Shown in pieces: positions 32,229-41,180 of a stretch of 64,000 nucleotides of DNA. The notes under the pieces are model-generated. The model was not told where the DNA came from, ran no database searches, and saw only the letters and a program-made list of their open reading frames with translations. Location of the stretch: the NCBI GenBank assembly GCA_963822215.1, contig CAWGGX010000010.1, forward strand, positions 62,001 through 126,000. Direction: 5' to 3'. Each line of letters opens with the position of its first letter. The first letter of the stretch is position 1. Source of the DNA: Roseiarcus sp963822215 (GTDB lineage Bacteria; Pseudomonadota; Alphaproteobacteria; Rhizobiales; Beijerinckiaceae). The position numbers were made by a program, and so were the translations under genes.

Positions 32229-33512
32229 TTGGCGAAGACGAAACGGGGGACGGCGCTGTGCTCGCTCCACCACGTCATCGATCTGGATTGGATGAGGGAG
32301 GCCTACCGGCTGACCCGCAAGGACGGCGCTCCCGGCATCGACGGCATCACGGCGGAGGACTATGAAGCGAACCTGGAGGCCAACCTGTTGGACCTTCTCG
32401 AACGCATCAAGTCCGGCCGCTATCGCGCGCCGCCGGTCCGCCGGGCGTACATCCCAAAAGCGGACGGCTCGCAAAGGATGCTCGGCATTCCAACCTTCGA
32501 GGACAAGGTGGCGCAACGCGTCGTGACGATGATGCTGGAGGCGGTCTACGAACAGGACTTCTTACCCTGCTCGTATGGCTTCCGCCCGGGCCGCTCGGCT
32601 CACCAGGCGCTCCGCACTTTGCAGAACGTACTCTGGGCCAAGCGACTTTATTGGGTGATCGACATCGACATACGCAAGTATTTCGATTCGATTCCACACT
32701 CTCACCTCCGAACGTTCCTCGACCAACGAGTCACGGACGGTGTCATCCGACGGATGATCGACAAGTGGCTGAAGGCGGGGGCCGTCGAAGACGGTCACCT
32801 GCACCGCACGACCGAGGGTTCCCCGCAAGGGGGCGTGATCTCGCCCTGCCTCTCGAACGTCTTTCTGCACTATGTGCTGGACGAATGGTTCGAGACCGAG
32901 GTGACGCCGCGCCTCAAAGGGGAAAGCACCCTTGTCCGGTTTGCCGACGACGCGATCATGGCGTTCGACAATATCGTCGACGCCCAACGCGTCCTGGCGG
33001 TCCTGGGCAAGCGTCTTGCACGATTTGGGCTCACGCTCCATCCCGACAAGACACGCCTCGTCGATTTCCGCCCACAAATGACAGAGGGCGCACGTTATCC
33101 GGAGACGGATGGGACCACCTTCGACTTCCTCGGCTTTACCCATGTCTGGGGACGGTCGCGGAACGGCAAGAACATGGTCAGGCAGGTCACGGCCAAGAGC
33201 CGCTTTGCCCGTGCAGTGGCCGCGGTGAGCGACTGGTGTCGGAAACACCGGCACGAGTCCATCCGTGACCAGCATCGCCGCCTGTCATCAATGATGCGGG
33301 GCCACTTCGCCTATTACGGCGTTGGCGGCAACATTCGACGATTGCGATGGTTCGCCCATCAAGTGGTGCGGATATGGCAGAAGTGGCTGTCTCGGCGAGA
33401 TCGCCAAGGCGTCGTCCGCTGGGCGCGCCTCAACGAACTCCTGAAACGCCATCCACTGCCTCCAGTCCAGATTGCCCACGGATACACCGCCGCGAGCGAA
33501 TCTCTCTCGTGA
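32229..33512 (+). CDS. ltrA: group II intron reverse transcriptase/maturase
   Basis: 427 residues from TTG 32229. RT motifs in order: GAPGIDGIT, RAYIPKADGSQRMLGIPTFEDKVAQ, YGFRPGRSAHQAL, DIDIRKYFDSI, EGSPQGGVISP, the catalytic RFADDAIM (F in place of the usual Y) and LHPDKTRLV. A maturase X domain follows (HFAYYGVGGNIRRL). After it there is only about 40 residues and no HNH endonuclease, so it is an En-minus type. Such proteins splice the intron and copy it into new sites. Gene intact. Confidence 0.93.
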   Translation: MAKTKRGTALCSLHHVIDLDWMREAYRLTRKDGAPGIDGITAEDYEANLEANLLDLLERIKSGRYRAPPVRRAYIPKADGSQRMLGIPTFEDKVAQRVVTMMLEAVYEQDFLPCSYGFRPGRSAHQALRTLQNVLWAKRLYWVIDIDIRKYFDSIPHSHLRTFLDQRVTDGVIRRMIDKWLKAGAVEDGHLHRTTEGSPQGGVISPCLSNVFLHYVLDEWFETEVTPRLKGESTLVRFADDAIMAFDNIVDAQRVLAVLGKRLARFGLTLHPDKTRLVDFRPQMTEGARYPETDGTTFDFLGFTHVWGRSRNGKNMVRQVTAKSRFARAVAAVSDWCRKHRHESIRDQHRRLSSMMRGHFAYYGVGGNIRRLRWFAHQVVRIWQKWLSRRDRQGVVRWARLNELLKRHPLPPVQIAHGYTAASESLS

Positions 33513-33513
33513 A

Positions 33514-33580
33514 GAACCGGATGCGGCAATTCCGCAAGTCCGGGTCTGTGAGGGATGAGGACGGCAACGTCCTCATCTAC
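33514..33580 (+). ncRNA. group II intron domains V and VI
   Basis: GAACCGGA pairs with TCCGGGTC around an upper stem GCGG/CCGC, the 34-nt domain V form, two bases after the RT stop. A second hairpin, GATGAGGAC with GTCCTCATC, follows and has an unpaired A in the 3' CTAC, suitable as domain VI with a branch-point region. Confidence 0.7.
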
Positions 33581-33593
33581 TCGGCGATGACCC

Positions 33594-34001
33594 CTGCTCG
33601 CCGCCGCGCTGCTCGCCGATCGCGGCAAGGCGCGCGCGCATCCGCCGTGCCTCGCCGAGGGCGCGAAGGCCGTGCACCGCGAACGGCGGCGAAGCCGCGA
33701 CGCGTCCGCGCGTCTCGTCGCTGAGCTCGAAGCGATCGCCGCGGCGGCCGACGAGGGCCTGAAGCAGCACGACCGCTGGCTCCTCGCCCGCACGCTTCTT
33801 CTCCGAAAGCTCGACCGCCGCCGCTCCACCTCCCGGCTGCCGGAGTTGATCGAGTATGTGATCTCGAGGCCGCTGGTCTCGGCCGGCATGATCGCCAAGG
33901 AACTCGGCGTCACTCCGCGGGCGGCGCAGAACCTCGTCGCCGAGCTGGGCCTGCGCGAAGCGACGGGGCGCGGACGATATCGGGCGTGGGGTATCTTGTG
34001 A
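33594..34001 (+). pseudogene. DUF1612-type protein, C-terminal fragment
   Basis: Encodes the end of the same protein as the complete gene at 37915-39030: LADxGKARAH, RRRSRDASARLVAELEAIAAAADEGLKQHDRWLLARTL and the final HTH segment SAGMIAKELGVTPRAAQNLVAELGLREATGRGRYRAW. The 5' two thirds are missing because the group II intron and the sequence beyond it occupy that place. ATG at 33672 could start a 109-residue HTH-only protein, but the fragment is best read as a duplication relic. Confidence 0.8.
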
Positions 34002-34440
34002 GCGATCATGAGCCCGCGCTCGAGACGTCGCCGGCGGCGCTTCGATTAAACCGCCAGACTCTTACGCGGGCCGGGGTCGCCGCCCCAACGCTTTGAACGC
34101 GAGCCAACGGCGCGAGCATAGGCCGCCAGCAAAGCCGCAAGGTCGGCACGCTGCGGCAGCGACCGCGCGAACCGCGGCGATCCCTGATGCTCGTCGACGA
34201 TATCCACGAAACGCGCGATCAACCCGTCACGGCCTCCCGCGGCCGGGGCCATTCGACATCGCCGGGGAGCGGCGGGGTGCGCATCGACGACGCCCCCATC
34301 GTCGGCCTTATGCGAGAGCTGCTCAAAGCAACGGATGCGCGCCGACGTCGGCAGATTGGCGAGCGGCCGGTCGGAGCCGAGGCCGACAACGTCAGGAATG
34401 CGCAGTAGCCGTGCGACCCATTCATGGATCGTCGGCGATC
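33594..34440. repeat. left copy of an approximately 0.85-kb direct duplication
   Basis: Matches 38623-39478 in the same orientation with scattered substitutions and short indels. It spans the DUF1612 3' end and the tniQ 3' end, which face each other. The copy distance is about 5.03 kb, the length of one tniQ-tniB-tniA-DUF1612 unit. Confidence 0.85.
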
Positions 34441-35087
34441 TCTTCGCGATTTCCGCCTTGCAGATGTCGTCGATCGACCGTTCCAGCCGCCGCGCCGCCG
34501 CTTCGACCGATATCTTCGCGGCGCGGCGCAGGTCGAAACCGCAGCGCGCGCAAGACATAGTGCGGGATCAATTCCTTCTGAGCGAAGGGAGCTATCCCGC
34601 CGCGGCAGGCGGGACATCGGTCCCGCAGGCCGCAGCCATGCTTGAAGCAGGAAATCCTCGAGGCGAGTCGCCACGATCGGCGAAAATAAGGAGCGTGATC
34701 CTCCGCAAGACACAAAGCGCAAAACTGGGTCCAGATCGAACGTCTCCGGCAGGCGCTTTCGCGCAACGGCAACAGAAGCGGCGCCAGTGCTCCCTCTGTC
34801 ATCGCCATCGCCGATATCGCCTCGGGCGCGACGCCCGTCCGAACGCCGAGCCAGGCCGCGAGTTCGTGGGGAAGCCGCATGTCGAGGCGGGGCGACCACA
34901 TGCCCCCGCCCAGCCCGAGCACGCCGGCGAACGACCGCGGTGCGACGCCATTCGCGGTCGCGAGGCGATGGAGCCAGCTCGACAGCAATTCGTCGGGCTG
35001 CGGGCTGGGGGCGGCAGGCCAACGATCCCCAGCGACATCCAGGTATCGTTCGCGGATCTCGATGGCGAAGCCCGTTTCGCGGCTCAT
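34046..35087 (-). pseudogene. tniQ: TniQ-family transposition protein, frameshifted
   Basis: From ATG 35087 (overlapping the tniB stop as ATGA): PDELLSSWLHRLATANG, then a zinc region CFKHGCGLRDRCPACRGG typical of TniQ/TnsD. The frame is lost in a GC run near 34548-34558; the continuation CARCGFDLRRAAKISVEAAARRLERSIDDI, ending KSLAV at 34046, is in another frame. A single-base loss or two-base gain in the CGCGCGC tract explains it. TniQ proteins choose the target site with TniB; this copy is probably inactive unless the shift is an error. Confidence 0.85.
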
Positions 35088-35962
35088 AGCAGAACATCGC
35101 GCTGCCGCGCCCCGCGGCGTCGCGACAGCGGGACGTAATCCAGCTCATCGATGGAGGTCTTGGTGATTCGCTCCGCGCCGGACCTCGCCGCCGCGACCGC
35201 CGCCGTCGTGACGATCGCCACGATCTCGCCGATCAGACCCTCCGATAGCTGGAAGATCTCTCGCGCCAGTTTCTCTTCCGACAGATCGGAACGGCGTGCG
35301 AGCGGCAGGGCGCCTTCGAGACTGTCGAGGAGCGCGAGGAACTCCTCGTCATAGCGCCATCGCGGCGCCGCGAGCAGTTCGAAGCGGCTCGCCATTTCGT
35401 CGGTCGCATTAATGAAATCGTAGACCGCGACCTCGCCAATCAGAACCGGCGATATGTCGAACTGACGGCCAATCTGTCGCAGGAACGCCAGCACGGCCTC
35501 CACATCGCGTGATCGGCCGCGTAGCGCATTGTGGAATTCGTCGAAAATCAGGATCTTGGGTTTCAGGCCGTCAAGCAGATGATCGACCTGCTCGGCCTTG
35601 CGGCCGACGTCCCGGCTGTTTCCCATCGGCGCCCGCAGCCCGCGCAGGATGCTCGCGTAGAAATGGGCGAGCCCGGCGCCTTCGCGCGTCTGAACCACTC
35701 ACACCCGCTGCAACTCGCAGGCTTTCAAATGCGTGACGGCAAACCGCTCGGCGATCATCGTCTTGCCGTTGGCGTAGGGCCCGACCAGCATCAGACCGCG
35801 AGAGCGTAACGCCGGCGGCCGCGCCAGCAATTCGTTCAGCCGCTCGAGCGCCTGCTTGGCGCCGTGGTGTCCGATCCAACGCGGCGACCGGATAAAGGCG
35901 ATCCGGTCCTCGAGGCTGCGGTCGAGATAGGGGCGAACATGATCGAGGAGATGGTCGGCCAT
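35084..35962 (-). pseudogene. tniB: TniB-family ATPase with internal stop codon
   Basis: 292 codons from ATG 35962, one base after the tniA stop. The AAA+ features are VGPYANGKTM (Walker A) and ILIFDEFHN (Walker B). An in-frame TGA at 35699-35701 falls between them (LQRV-stop-VVQTREGAGL); TGG in that place would read through. GTG follows the TGA at once, so the second part could reinitiate but would lack Walker A. TniB regulates TniA and target choice, so transposition should be impaired. Confidence 0.85.
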
Positions 35963-35963
35963 C

Positions 35964-37622
35964 TCACCATTCCTCGACCGGCAATAGGCGCTTTTGGCGG
36001 ATCGGGCGCTCGACCGGAACCTCGGGCGCCGGCGGACGCATGGCCTCATAGGGCTTGCCAGCCTCCGCCGAGTGAATCCGGCGCACGGCGTCGCGCAGTT
36101 TGGCCTTCGACGGCTTCGATCCCCCGACGATCTGGGCGATCCGACGCTGAAACTTCACCTTCTCAGTGTCCGAGCGCGCGTTCGCGGCGCGTCGACGAGC
36201 GCGGTCGCCCTCGTGCTCCCAAAGCGTGATCGGATCGAGTCGCCCATCGCGTCGTCCGACGGACCGGAACTCCGTCGTTTCCGGATCCGGCACATAGATG
36301 TGGCTGATATCGCGGGGGTCGTATCGCACCTCGAGGCGACCTAGGCGGTCACGCAGCGGGACCAGGCTACCCAGCCAGGGCGAATAATAGTCCAAAGCGA
36401 ACAGGCTGACGCCCTGCGGCGAAAGGCGCCGCTCCGCCCCGGGCAGGAACGCCAGCACGACCCGCACCGCGTCGTCCTCAAAACGAGGAAGATCCCCGCT
36501 GCAGTGCGCCCATTCCGCCGCCGGCGTCTTCAACGTCTTCGCATTCTGCTGCAGATTGTGATCGATCACGGCGAGCGCCACGCACCGCTCGAGATCGGCG
36601 AAACTGAGCCGAGCGCGCCGCTGCGCGGGATAACCATCGCGGTCCGCCACAGATCGACCCGTCGACCCCGGGTGTATCGCGAGTACGGCATTGAGCTTCC
36701 CGAGCAGCCGTTCCACCACCCCGCCCTCGTGGACGCGGCCGCGATCGCGGTGGCGAATCCGGATGCCGTAGTCTTGGCAGCCGCGCTCGAAAGCGCTCCC
36801 CTTGAACTCTTTCGCGGAGTCGGCGACGAGCAGCCGCGGTCGTCCGAACATCGGCCAGCGATCCTCGATGCCGCGCGCCGTCAACCAATTCTCCTTCGGG
36901 CACATTGCCTGCGCGAGGCATAGGGCTACGGACAGCGACGACGGCTTTTCGAGGGTCAGGCAGAACCCGAGTATGCTGCGCGTCGCCACGTCCGCGACGA
37001 GGGTCAGATACGCCCTGCCGACGAAGACGCCTTCGCCGTCCACGACCTCCACGAAGTTGATGTCTGTGGGCGTGTGATCGATCTGACAAACCTCCAGCGG
37101 CTTCGAGGCGCGGATATATCCGGGCCTCGGTTTGAGCCGCAGCAGATGCTTCGGGTTCGCGGATCGCTTCTTTGCGAGTTCCTCAGGGCTGAACAGCGAC
37201 GGAATGCGGCGCTCGATAGCGACATAGGAGGGCGCGGCGAGCCCAGCCTCCTCGCAACGGGCGCGGATTTCGGCCACGACAGGCGCGAGCGGCGGCGCCT
37301 CCAGCGTCAGCCATTGCGCTCGCAAGGTCTCGGCGATGACTCTTTCGACGTCATCGTGAAGCCGCTTCTTCCTCGCGCCGTTCGTGCGCGGCAGCAGCGA
37401 CGAAACTCGCCGGTCGACACGATAGCGCGCCAGCAAACGATAGACATGCCGGGTGGAGAGGCGCAGCTCGGCGGCGGCCTGATCGATCGCCGTTCGGTTC
37501 GGGCCTGCCTCATCGAGGATCCTGTCGAGTTCGCGCGCAACGCGGCGCGAAACGAGCCATGCCTCGTTCGACGCCGGCGAAGACGCAGAGATCTTTGTTC
37601 GGGTTTGCGATCGTTTCGGCAA
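35964..37622 (-). CDS. tniA: TniA-like transposase (rve and Mu transposase C-terminal domains)
   Basis: 552 residues. N-terminal HTH domains (AIDQAAAELRLSTRHVYRLLARY), then the rve core: VCQIDHTPTDI (first D), LLVADSAKEF (second D) and GGVVERLLGKLN (E), followed by the Mu-C beta-barrel. This is a TnsB/TniA-type DDE enzyme that cuts transposon ends. Only TTG at 37622 is available as a start, since a stop lies four codons upstream in frame. The gene is intact, unlike tniB and tniQ downstream of it. Confidence 0.9.
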   Translation of the reverse strand: MPKRSQTRTKISASSPASNEAWLVSRRVARELDRILDEAGPNRTAIDQAAAELRLSTRHVYRLLARYRVDRRVSSLLPRTNGARKKRLHDDVERVIAETLRAQWLTLEAPPLAPVVAEIRARCEEAGLAAPSYVAIERRIPSLFSPEELAKKRSANPKHLLRLKPRPGYIRASKPLEVCQIDHTPTDINFVEVVDGEGVFVGRAYLTLVADVATRSILGFCLTLEKPSSLSVALCLAQAMCPKENWLTARGIEDRWPMFGRPRLLVADSAKEFKGSAFERGCQDYGIRIRHRDRGRVHEGGVVERLLGKLNAVLAIHPGSTGRSVADRDGYPAQRRARLSFADLERCVALAVIDHNLQQNAKTLKTPAAEWAHCSGDLPRFEDDAVRVVLAFLPGAERRLSPQGVSLFALDYYSPWLGSLVPLRDRLGRLEVRYDPRDISHIYVPDPETTEFRSVGRRDGRLDPITLWEHEGDRARRRAANARSDTEKVKFQRRIAQIVGGSKPSKAKLRDAVRRIHSAEAGKPYEAMRPPAPEVPVERPIRQKRLLPVEEW

Positions 37623-37704
37623 ATTGTGCTTTCATTGACATCGGTAGCGAAAAATTTCACCCGATCTAGTCTCTAAACCTAAATAAAATATGATTATTTT
37701 GTCA

Positions 37705-37755
37705 CTGACATTAGTAAGTAAAAGCGACACTGTCGCTTTTACGTAAGGATGTCAG
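37705..37755. repeat. 51-bp interrupted palindrome beside tniA, candidate transposon end
   Basis: A 25-bp core GTAAAAGCGACA-C-TGTCGCTTTTAC (37718-37742) is perfectly symmetric and is flanked by CTGACAT and ATGTCAG at equal distance. Related TGTCA/TGACA words recur nearby (37635, 37700, 37758). TniA/TnsB-type transposons have ends made of repeated TGTCA-like binding sites. The gap between tniA and the DUF1612 gene also has to hold divergent promoters, so an operator is the alternative. Confidence 0.6.
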
Positions 37756-37914
37756 TTTGACGCGCTTAGCCAAAAATCGACGTCGGGTTTTTGTCTTGCG
37801 ATGTCAGCGATGCTCCGCCAAGGCTATGATTCACTTGAGGTTGTCGACCTAGCCGGCGAAGATTGCAGCGAAGTCCCTCGTGACCGATTTTCGCCTCCGG
37901 AAGGCCCGCCGTCG

Positions 37915-39030
37915 ATGACGTCCCCCACCGCCCTCCGCCTGCTCCCCTGGCCCGAGATCGCGCTGCCGCTTGCGCGCGCTGAGGACGCGCTCGCCCGTCT
38001 CGACGAGCGGCTGCGAACAAGCCCGATCCGCGATGGCTGGATCGCCAGGACCCATTTCGCCGACGCCTGCGCCGCGCTCTTGCTCGAAGGCCAGCTCGTC
38101 CACATCGAAGACCTCGTGCTGCACGACGCCGGCATGGACGTGCGGACGCCCACCCACGAACTCACCCGGGCGCACGCCGTGCTGGCGGCGCGCCGCCGCA
38201 TCGCCGGGGCCGAACCCGGTTGGGCGTTGTCGACCGCCGGTCTCGAGGCGCTGCGGGGTAGGGGAGGGCAGGGCGACGCAGCGCATGCCGAGGTCGAAGA
38301 ACCCGAGGCCGTCGATGGCGACGACGAGGCGTTCGATCCGCCGATCGCCGACGACGAGTTTTCGGAATTGTTCGCCTCTGTCGACGCGGCCATCGCGCAT
38401 GCCGACGAGACCCTCGCCGGCGAACGGCGCCCCGCGACCCCGACCGCCGGCGAGCGTGATCCGCTCGTCTACGACCTCGACTGGGACGAGGATGCGCGCC
38501 TCGCCGAATGGCGTGTGATCGTCGATCAGACGCGCGACCTGCCGCCGACCATCGCCGCCGCGATTGCCCACGAGGCCTGGAGCGCGATCGAGCCGCTACA
38601 ACGCGCACCCGGCCTCGGCCGCCTGCTCGCCGCCGCGCTGCTCGCCGATCTCGGCAAGGCGCGCGCGCATCTGCCGTGCCTCGCCGAGGGCGCGAAGGCC
38701 GTGCCCCGCGAACGGCGGCGAAGCCGCGACGCGTCCACGCGCCTCTTCGCGGAGCTCGAAGCGATCGCCGCGGCGGCCGACGAGGGCCTGAAGCAGCACG
38801 ACCGCTGGCTCCTCGCCCGCGCGCTTCTTCTCCGAAAGCTTGACGGCCGCCGCTCCACCTCCCGGCTGCCCGAGTTGATCGAGTATGTGATCTCGAGGCC
38901 GCTGGTGTCGGCCGGCATGATCGCCAGGGAACTCGACATCACCCCGCGCGCGGCGCAGAACCTCGTCGCCGAGCTGGGCCTGCGCGAGGCGACGGGGCGC
39001 GGACGATATCGGGCGTGGGGCGCCTTGTGA
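37915..39030 (+). CDS. DUF1612/RHE_PE00001-like DNA-binding protein
   Basis: 371 residues from ATG 37915 (GGAAGG upstream). It starts RLLPWPEIALPLARAEDALARLDERLRTSPI, contains FADACAALLLEGQLVHIEDLVLHDAGMDVRTPTHELTRAH and ends in a helix-turn-helix, SAGMIARELDITPRAAQNLVAELGL. I recognise this as the RHE_PE00001-type protein carried on rhizobial plasmids and near Tn-like modules. The middle holds a structural resemblance to Fic-type proteins only weakly. The function is unknown; the C-terminal HTH implies DNA binding. Confidence 0.75.
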   Translation: MTSPTALRLLPWPEIALPLARAEDALARLDERLRTSPIRDGWIARTHFADACAALLLEGQLVHIEDLVLHDAGMDVRTPTHELTRAHAVLAARRRIAGAEPGWALSTAGLEALRGRGGQGDAAHAEVEEPEAVDGDDEAFDPPIADDEFSELFASVDAAIAHADETLAGERRPATPTAGERDPLVYDLDWDEDARLAEWRVIVDQTRDLPPTIAAAIAHEAWSAIEPLQRAPGLGRLLAAALLADLGKARAHLPCLAEGAKAVPRERRRSRDASTRLFAELEAIAAAADEGLKQHDRWLLARALLLRKLDGRRSTSRLPELIEYVISRPLVSAGMIARELDITPRAAQNLVAELGLREATGRGRYRAWGAL

Positions 39031-39478
39031 GCGATCATGAGCCCGCGCTCGAGACGTCGCCGGCGGCGCATTCGATTAGGCCGCCAGAACTCTTACGCGG
39101 GCCGGGGTCGCCGCCCCGACGCTTTTGAGCGCGACCCGTCGCCAACGGCGCGAGCATAGGCCGCCAGCAAAGCCGCAAGGTCGGCACGCTGCGGCGGCGC
39201 CCGCGCGAACCGCGGCGATCCTTGACGCTCGTCGACGACATCCACGAAACGCGCGATCAACCCGTCACGGCCTCCCGCGGCCGGGGCCATTCGACATCGC
39301 CGGGGAACGGCGCGGTCCGCAGCGACGACGCCCCCATCGTCGGCCTTATGCGCGAGATGGTCGAAGCAACGGATGCGCGCCGACGCCGGCAGATTGGCGA
39401 GCGGCCGGCCGGAGCCGAGGCCGACGACGTCAGGAATGCGCAGTAGGCGCGGGACCCATTCGTGGATCGCCGGCGATT
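38623..39478. repeat. right copy of the approximately 0.85-kb direct duplication
   Basis: See 33594-34440. Here it includes the intact 3' end of the DUF1612 gene and a truncated tniQ 3' end. Homology stops at about 39478, inside tniQ, where unrelated sequence begins. Confidence 0.85.
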
Positions 39479-39480
39479 CC
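39093..39480 (-). pseudogene. tniQ C-terminal fragment
   Basis: AIHEWVPRLLRIPDVVGLGSGRPLANLPASARIRCFDHLAHKADDGG (residues near 45-91 of the frame) matches the same part of the tniQ gene at 34046. The start of the open frame (39480-39599) does not match and belongs to other DNA. It is a relic of the tandem duplication. Confidence 0.8.
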
Positions 39481-39866
39481 CGTTTGGCGCCGAAGCGCCC
39501 CCTGCCACTCCGCGCGCCAAACGTCTCTCTGCCTTCGTCCGCGCGATGCTGACGCTTTTTCGTTCGATTCGCCCACTTTCGAAACAAATGTTCGGTCAAA
39601 CTGACTAAAGTTTACGCCCAAATGTACTCCTTCGCCACTTGACAGTTTTAATAGTGGACACTTACCATTATCGCGACGAGTGCAACGGTATCCGTCGTCA
39701 GACGCGTTTCAGCGTTGCCGCTGAGTTGATTGAGCTTGGAGCGTAGGGATGAATGATCCGCCTACTCTCGCCAATAATGATCGAACAGAAGGTCCGCCTC
39801 ATTCTCGTACATTTGTGTGTGGGCCGGCGATAAGGCGCTGTATTTTAAAACGACTGGGTCGTCAGA
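39480..39866. other. gap between transposon relic and MarR gene
   Basis: No convincing gene. It is AT-richer than its surroundings from 39590 on. It contains a possible promoter (TTGACA 39639-39644, 18 bp, TACCAT 39663-39668) reading toward the MarR gene. The boundary of the mobile region probably lies here. Confidence 0.35.
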
Positions 39867-40424
39867 GTGGATTCGAACTTGCCAAATACGCTCAAACGCG
39901 TGCGTCACTCCGCCATGCGAAAACGGGCTGCCGCACAGGCGCCCAAGACGATCGACTATCAAAACATCGACTTCGACATCTTCGGAACGCTGCTGAGCTT
40001 CTATGTTCGGACCGTGAATATTCTCGTCAGTCAGGACCTCGACGCCCAAACGATCGAGCTCGGTCTGTCGGGGGGCACGGGCAAGATTTCGACGATACTT
40101 CTGGTCGGAGCGAACCCTGGCATACGGCCGTCGGTGCTCGCCCATTTCATCCGCAAAGACCGCTCGGCCATGGGCAAACTGCTCGACACGATGGAACGCG
40201 CCGGGCTGATCGAACAGAGAGTGTCGGCGGTCGAACGCCGGGCACGCGAACTCTATCTGACGGACAAGGGACGCGCGCTGGTTCAGCGGACCCGCGATTT
40301 GGTGCGTCGGCAGGACGACGAGTTCTTCGCCACGCTCGTTGCGCCGGAACGCGAGCAATTGCTCGGACTGTTGCGGAAAGTCTACGAGACTTTCCTCGAC
40401 ATGGTGCCGCACGCAGAGGGCTGA
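39867..40424 (+). CDS. MarR-family regulator
   Basis: 185 residues if GTG 39867 is used; ATG 39915 would give 169. The winged helix reads IRPSVLAHFIRKDRSAMGKLLDTMERAGLIEQRVSAVERRARELYLTDKGRAL, the MarR recognition helix and wing. Earlier residues form the dimer helix (FDIFGTLLSFYVRTVNILV). It precedes an SDR, FAD oxidase and ABC importer cluster in the same direction and is its likely regulator. The start is undecided because neither codon has a strong ribosome site. Confidence 0.85.
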   Translation: MDSNLPNTLKRVRHSAMRKRAAAQAPKTIDYQNIDFDIFGTLLSFYVRTVNILVSQDLDAQTIELGLSGGTGKISTILLVGANPGIRPSVLAHFIRKDRSAMGKLLDTMERAGLIEQRVSAVERRARELYLTDKGRALVQRTRDLVRRQDDEFFATLVAPEREQLLGLLRKVYETFLDMVPHAEG

Positions 40425-40449
40425 GGCTCGCAAACGCGGGAGCGGCCAT

Positions 40450-41156
40450 ATGAGCAAGGCCTCGCCCCGACGCATCGCCATGGTTTCGGGCGCCAATCGC
40501 GGAATTGGCGCGGCGATTGCGGCCGCGCTCGCCGCCCAAGGTTGGGGCTTGAGCCTGGGCGTGCGCTCGCCCGACGCCCAGCGAGAGCCGCCTGGCGGCC
40601 GCGAGACGCTTGTCTATCCTTATGACGCGCGCCATCGCGGCAGCGACCGGCGATGGGTCGATGCGACGGTCGAGCGGTTTGGACGGATCGATGCAGTCGT
40701 GGCCAACGCCGGCATCCTGATCTCGAAAAGCGTCATCGAGGCCGAAGACGCAGAAATCGATGACGTCTTCGAGGTCAACGTCAAGGCGCCGATGCGGCTC
40801 GTGCGCGCCGCCTGGCCATGGCTCATGTCAGCGGAACGCGGACGGGTCATCAACATTATTTCGCTCTCAGGCAAACGGGTCGCTTCGGCCAAATCCGGGC
40901 TGTACGCGACGAGCAAGTTCGCGGCGCTCGCGCTGACCCATCGATCCGCCAATCCGGATGGGATCAGGGCGTGAGGGCGACTGCGATCTGCCCGGGTTTC
41001 GTGGCGACCAGCATGGCCGCGGGAGCGCCGGGCAAGCCCGAAGAGCTGACCCAGCCGGACGACATCGGCAGGATTGTCGCCTTCGCGCTCGACCTGCCCA
41101 ATAACGCCAGCGTCGCCGAGATCCCCGTCAACTGGGCTTTGGAGCCGACCCTGTGA
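40450..41156 (+). pseudogene. short-chain dehydrogenase/reductase, frameshifted
   Basis: ATG 40450. The first part has VSGANRGIG (NAD(P) binding), VVANAGIL and the catalytic GLYATSKFAALALTH (YxxxK). After 40940 the frame is lost; the continuation SIRQSGWDQGVRATAICPGFVATSM is in the next frame. Adding one T (CATTCG for CATCG) restores a 235-residue SDR of normal length. It lies between the MarR and oxidase genes. The product as written lacks its C-terminal third. Confidence 0.85.
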
Positions 41157-41180
41157 CCTCCTCCAATTGAAACGGACGGC

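Larger units (their letters stand above)
31544..33580 (+). mobile_element. group II intron with reverse transcriptase gene
   Basis: About 2.04 kb: a 5' RNA region of about 690 nt without a convincing gene, the RT/maturase gene in domain IV, then a domain V-like hairpin and a domain VI hairpin ending CTAC at 33580. The 3' exon is a DUF1612 gene fragment. The 5' boundary is set at 31544 because from there 296 bp match a second copy at 50272; the exact splice site and the 5' GUGYG motif could not be identified. Confidence 0.75.
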
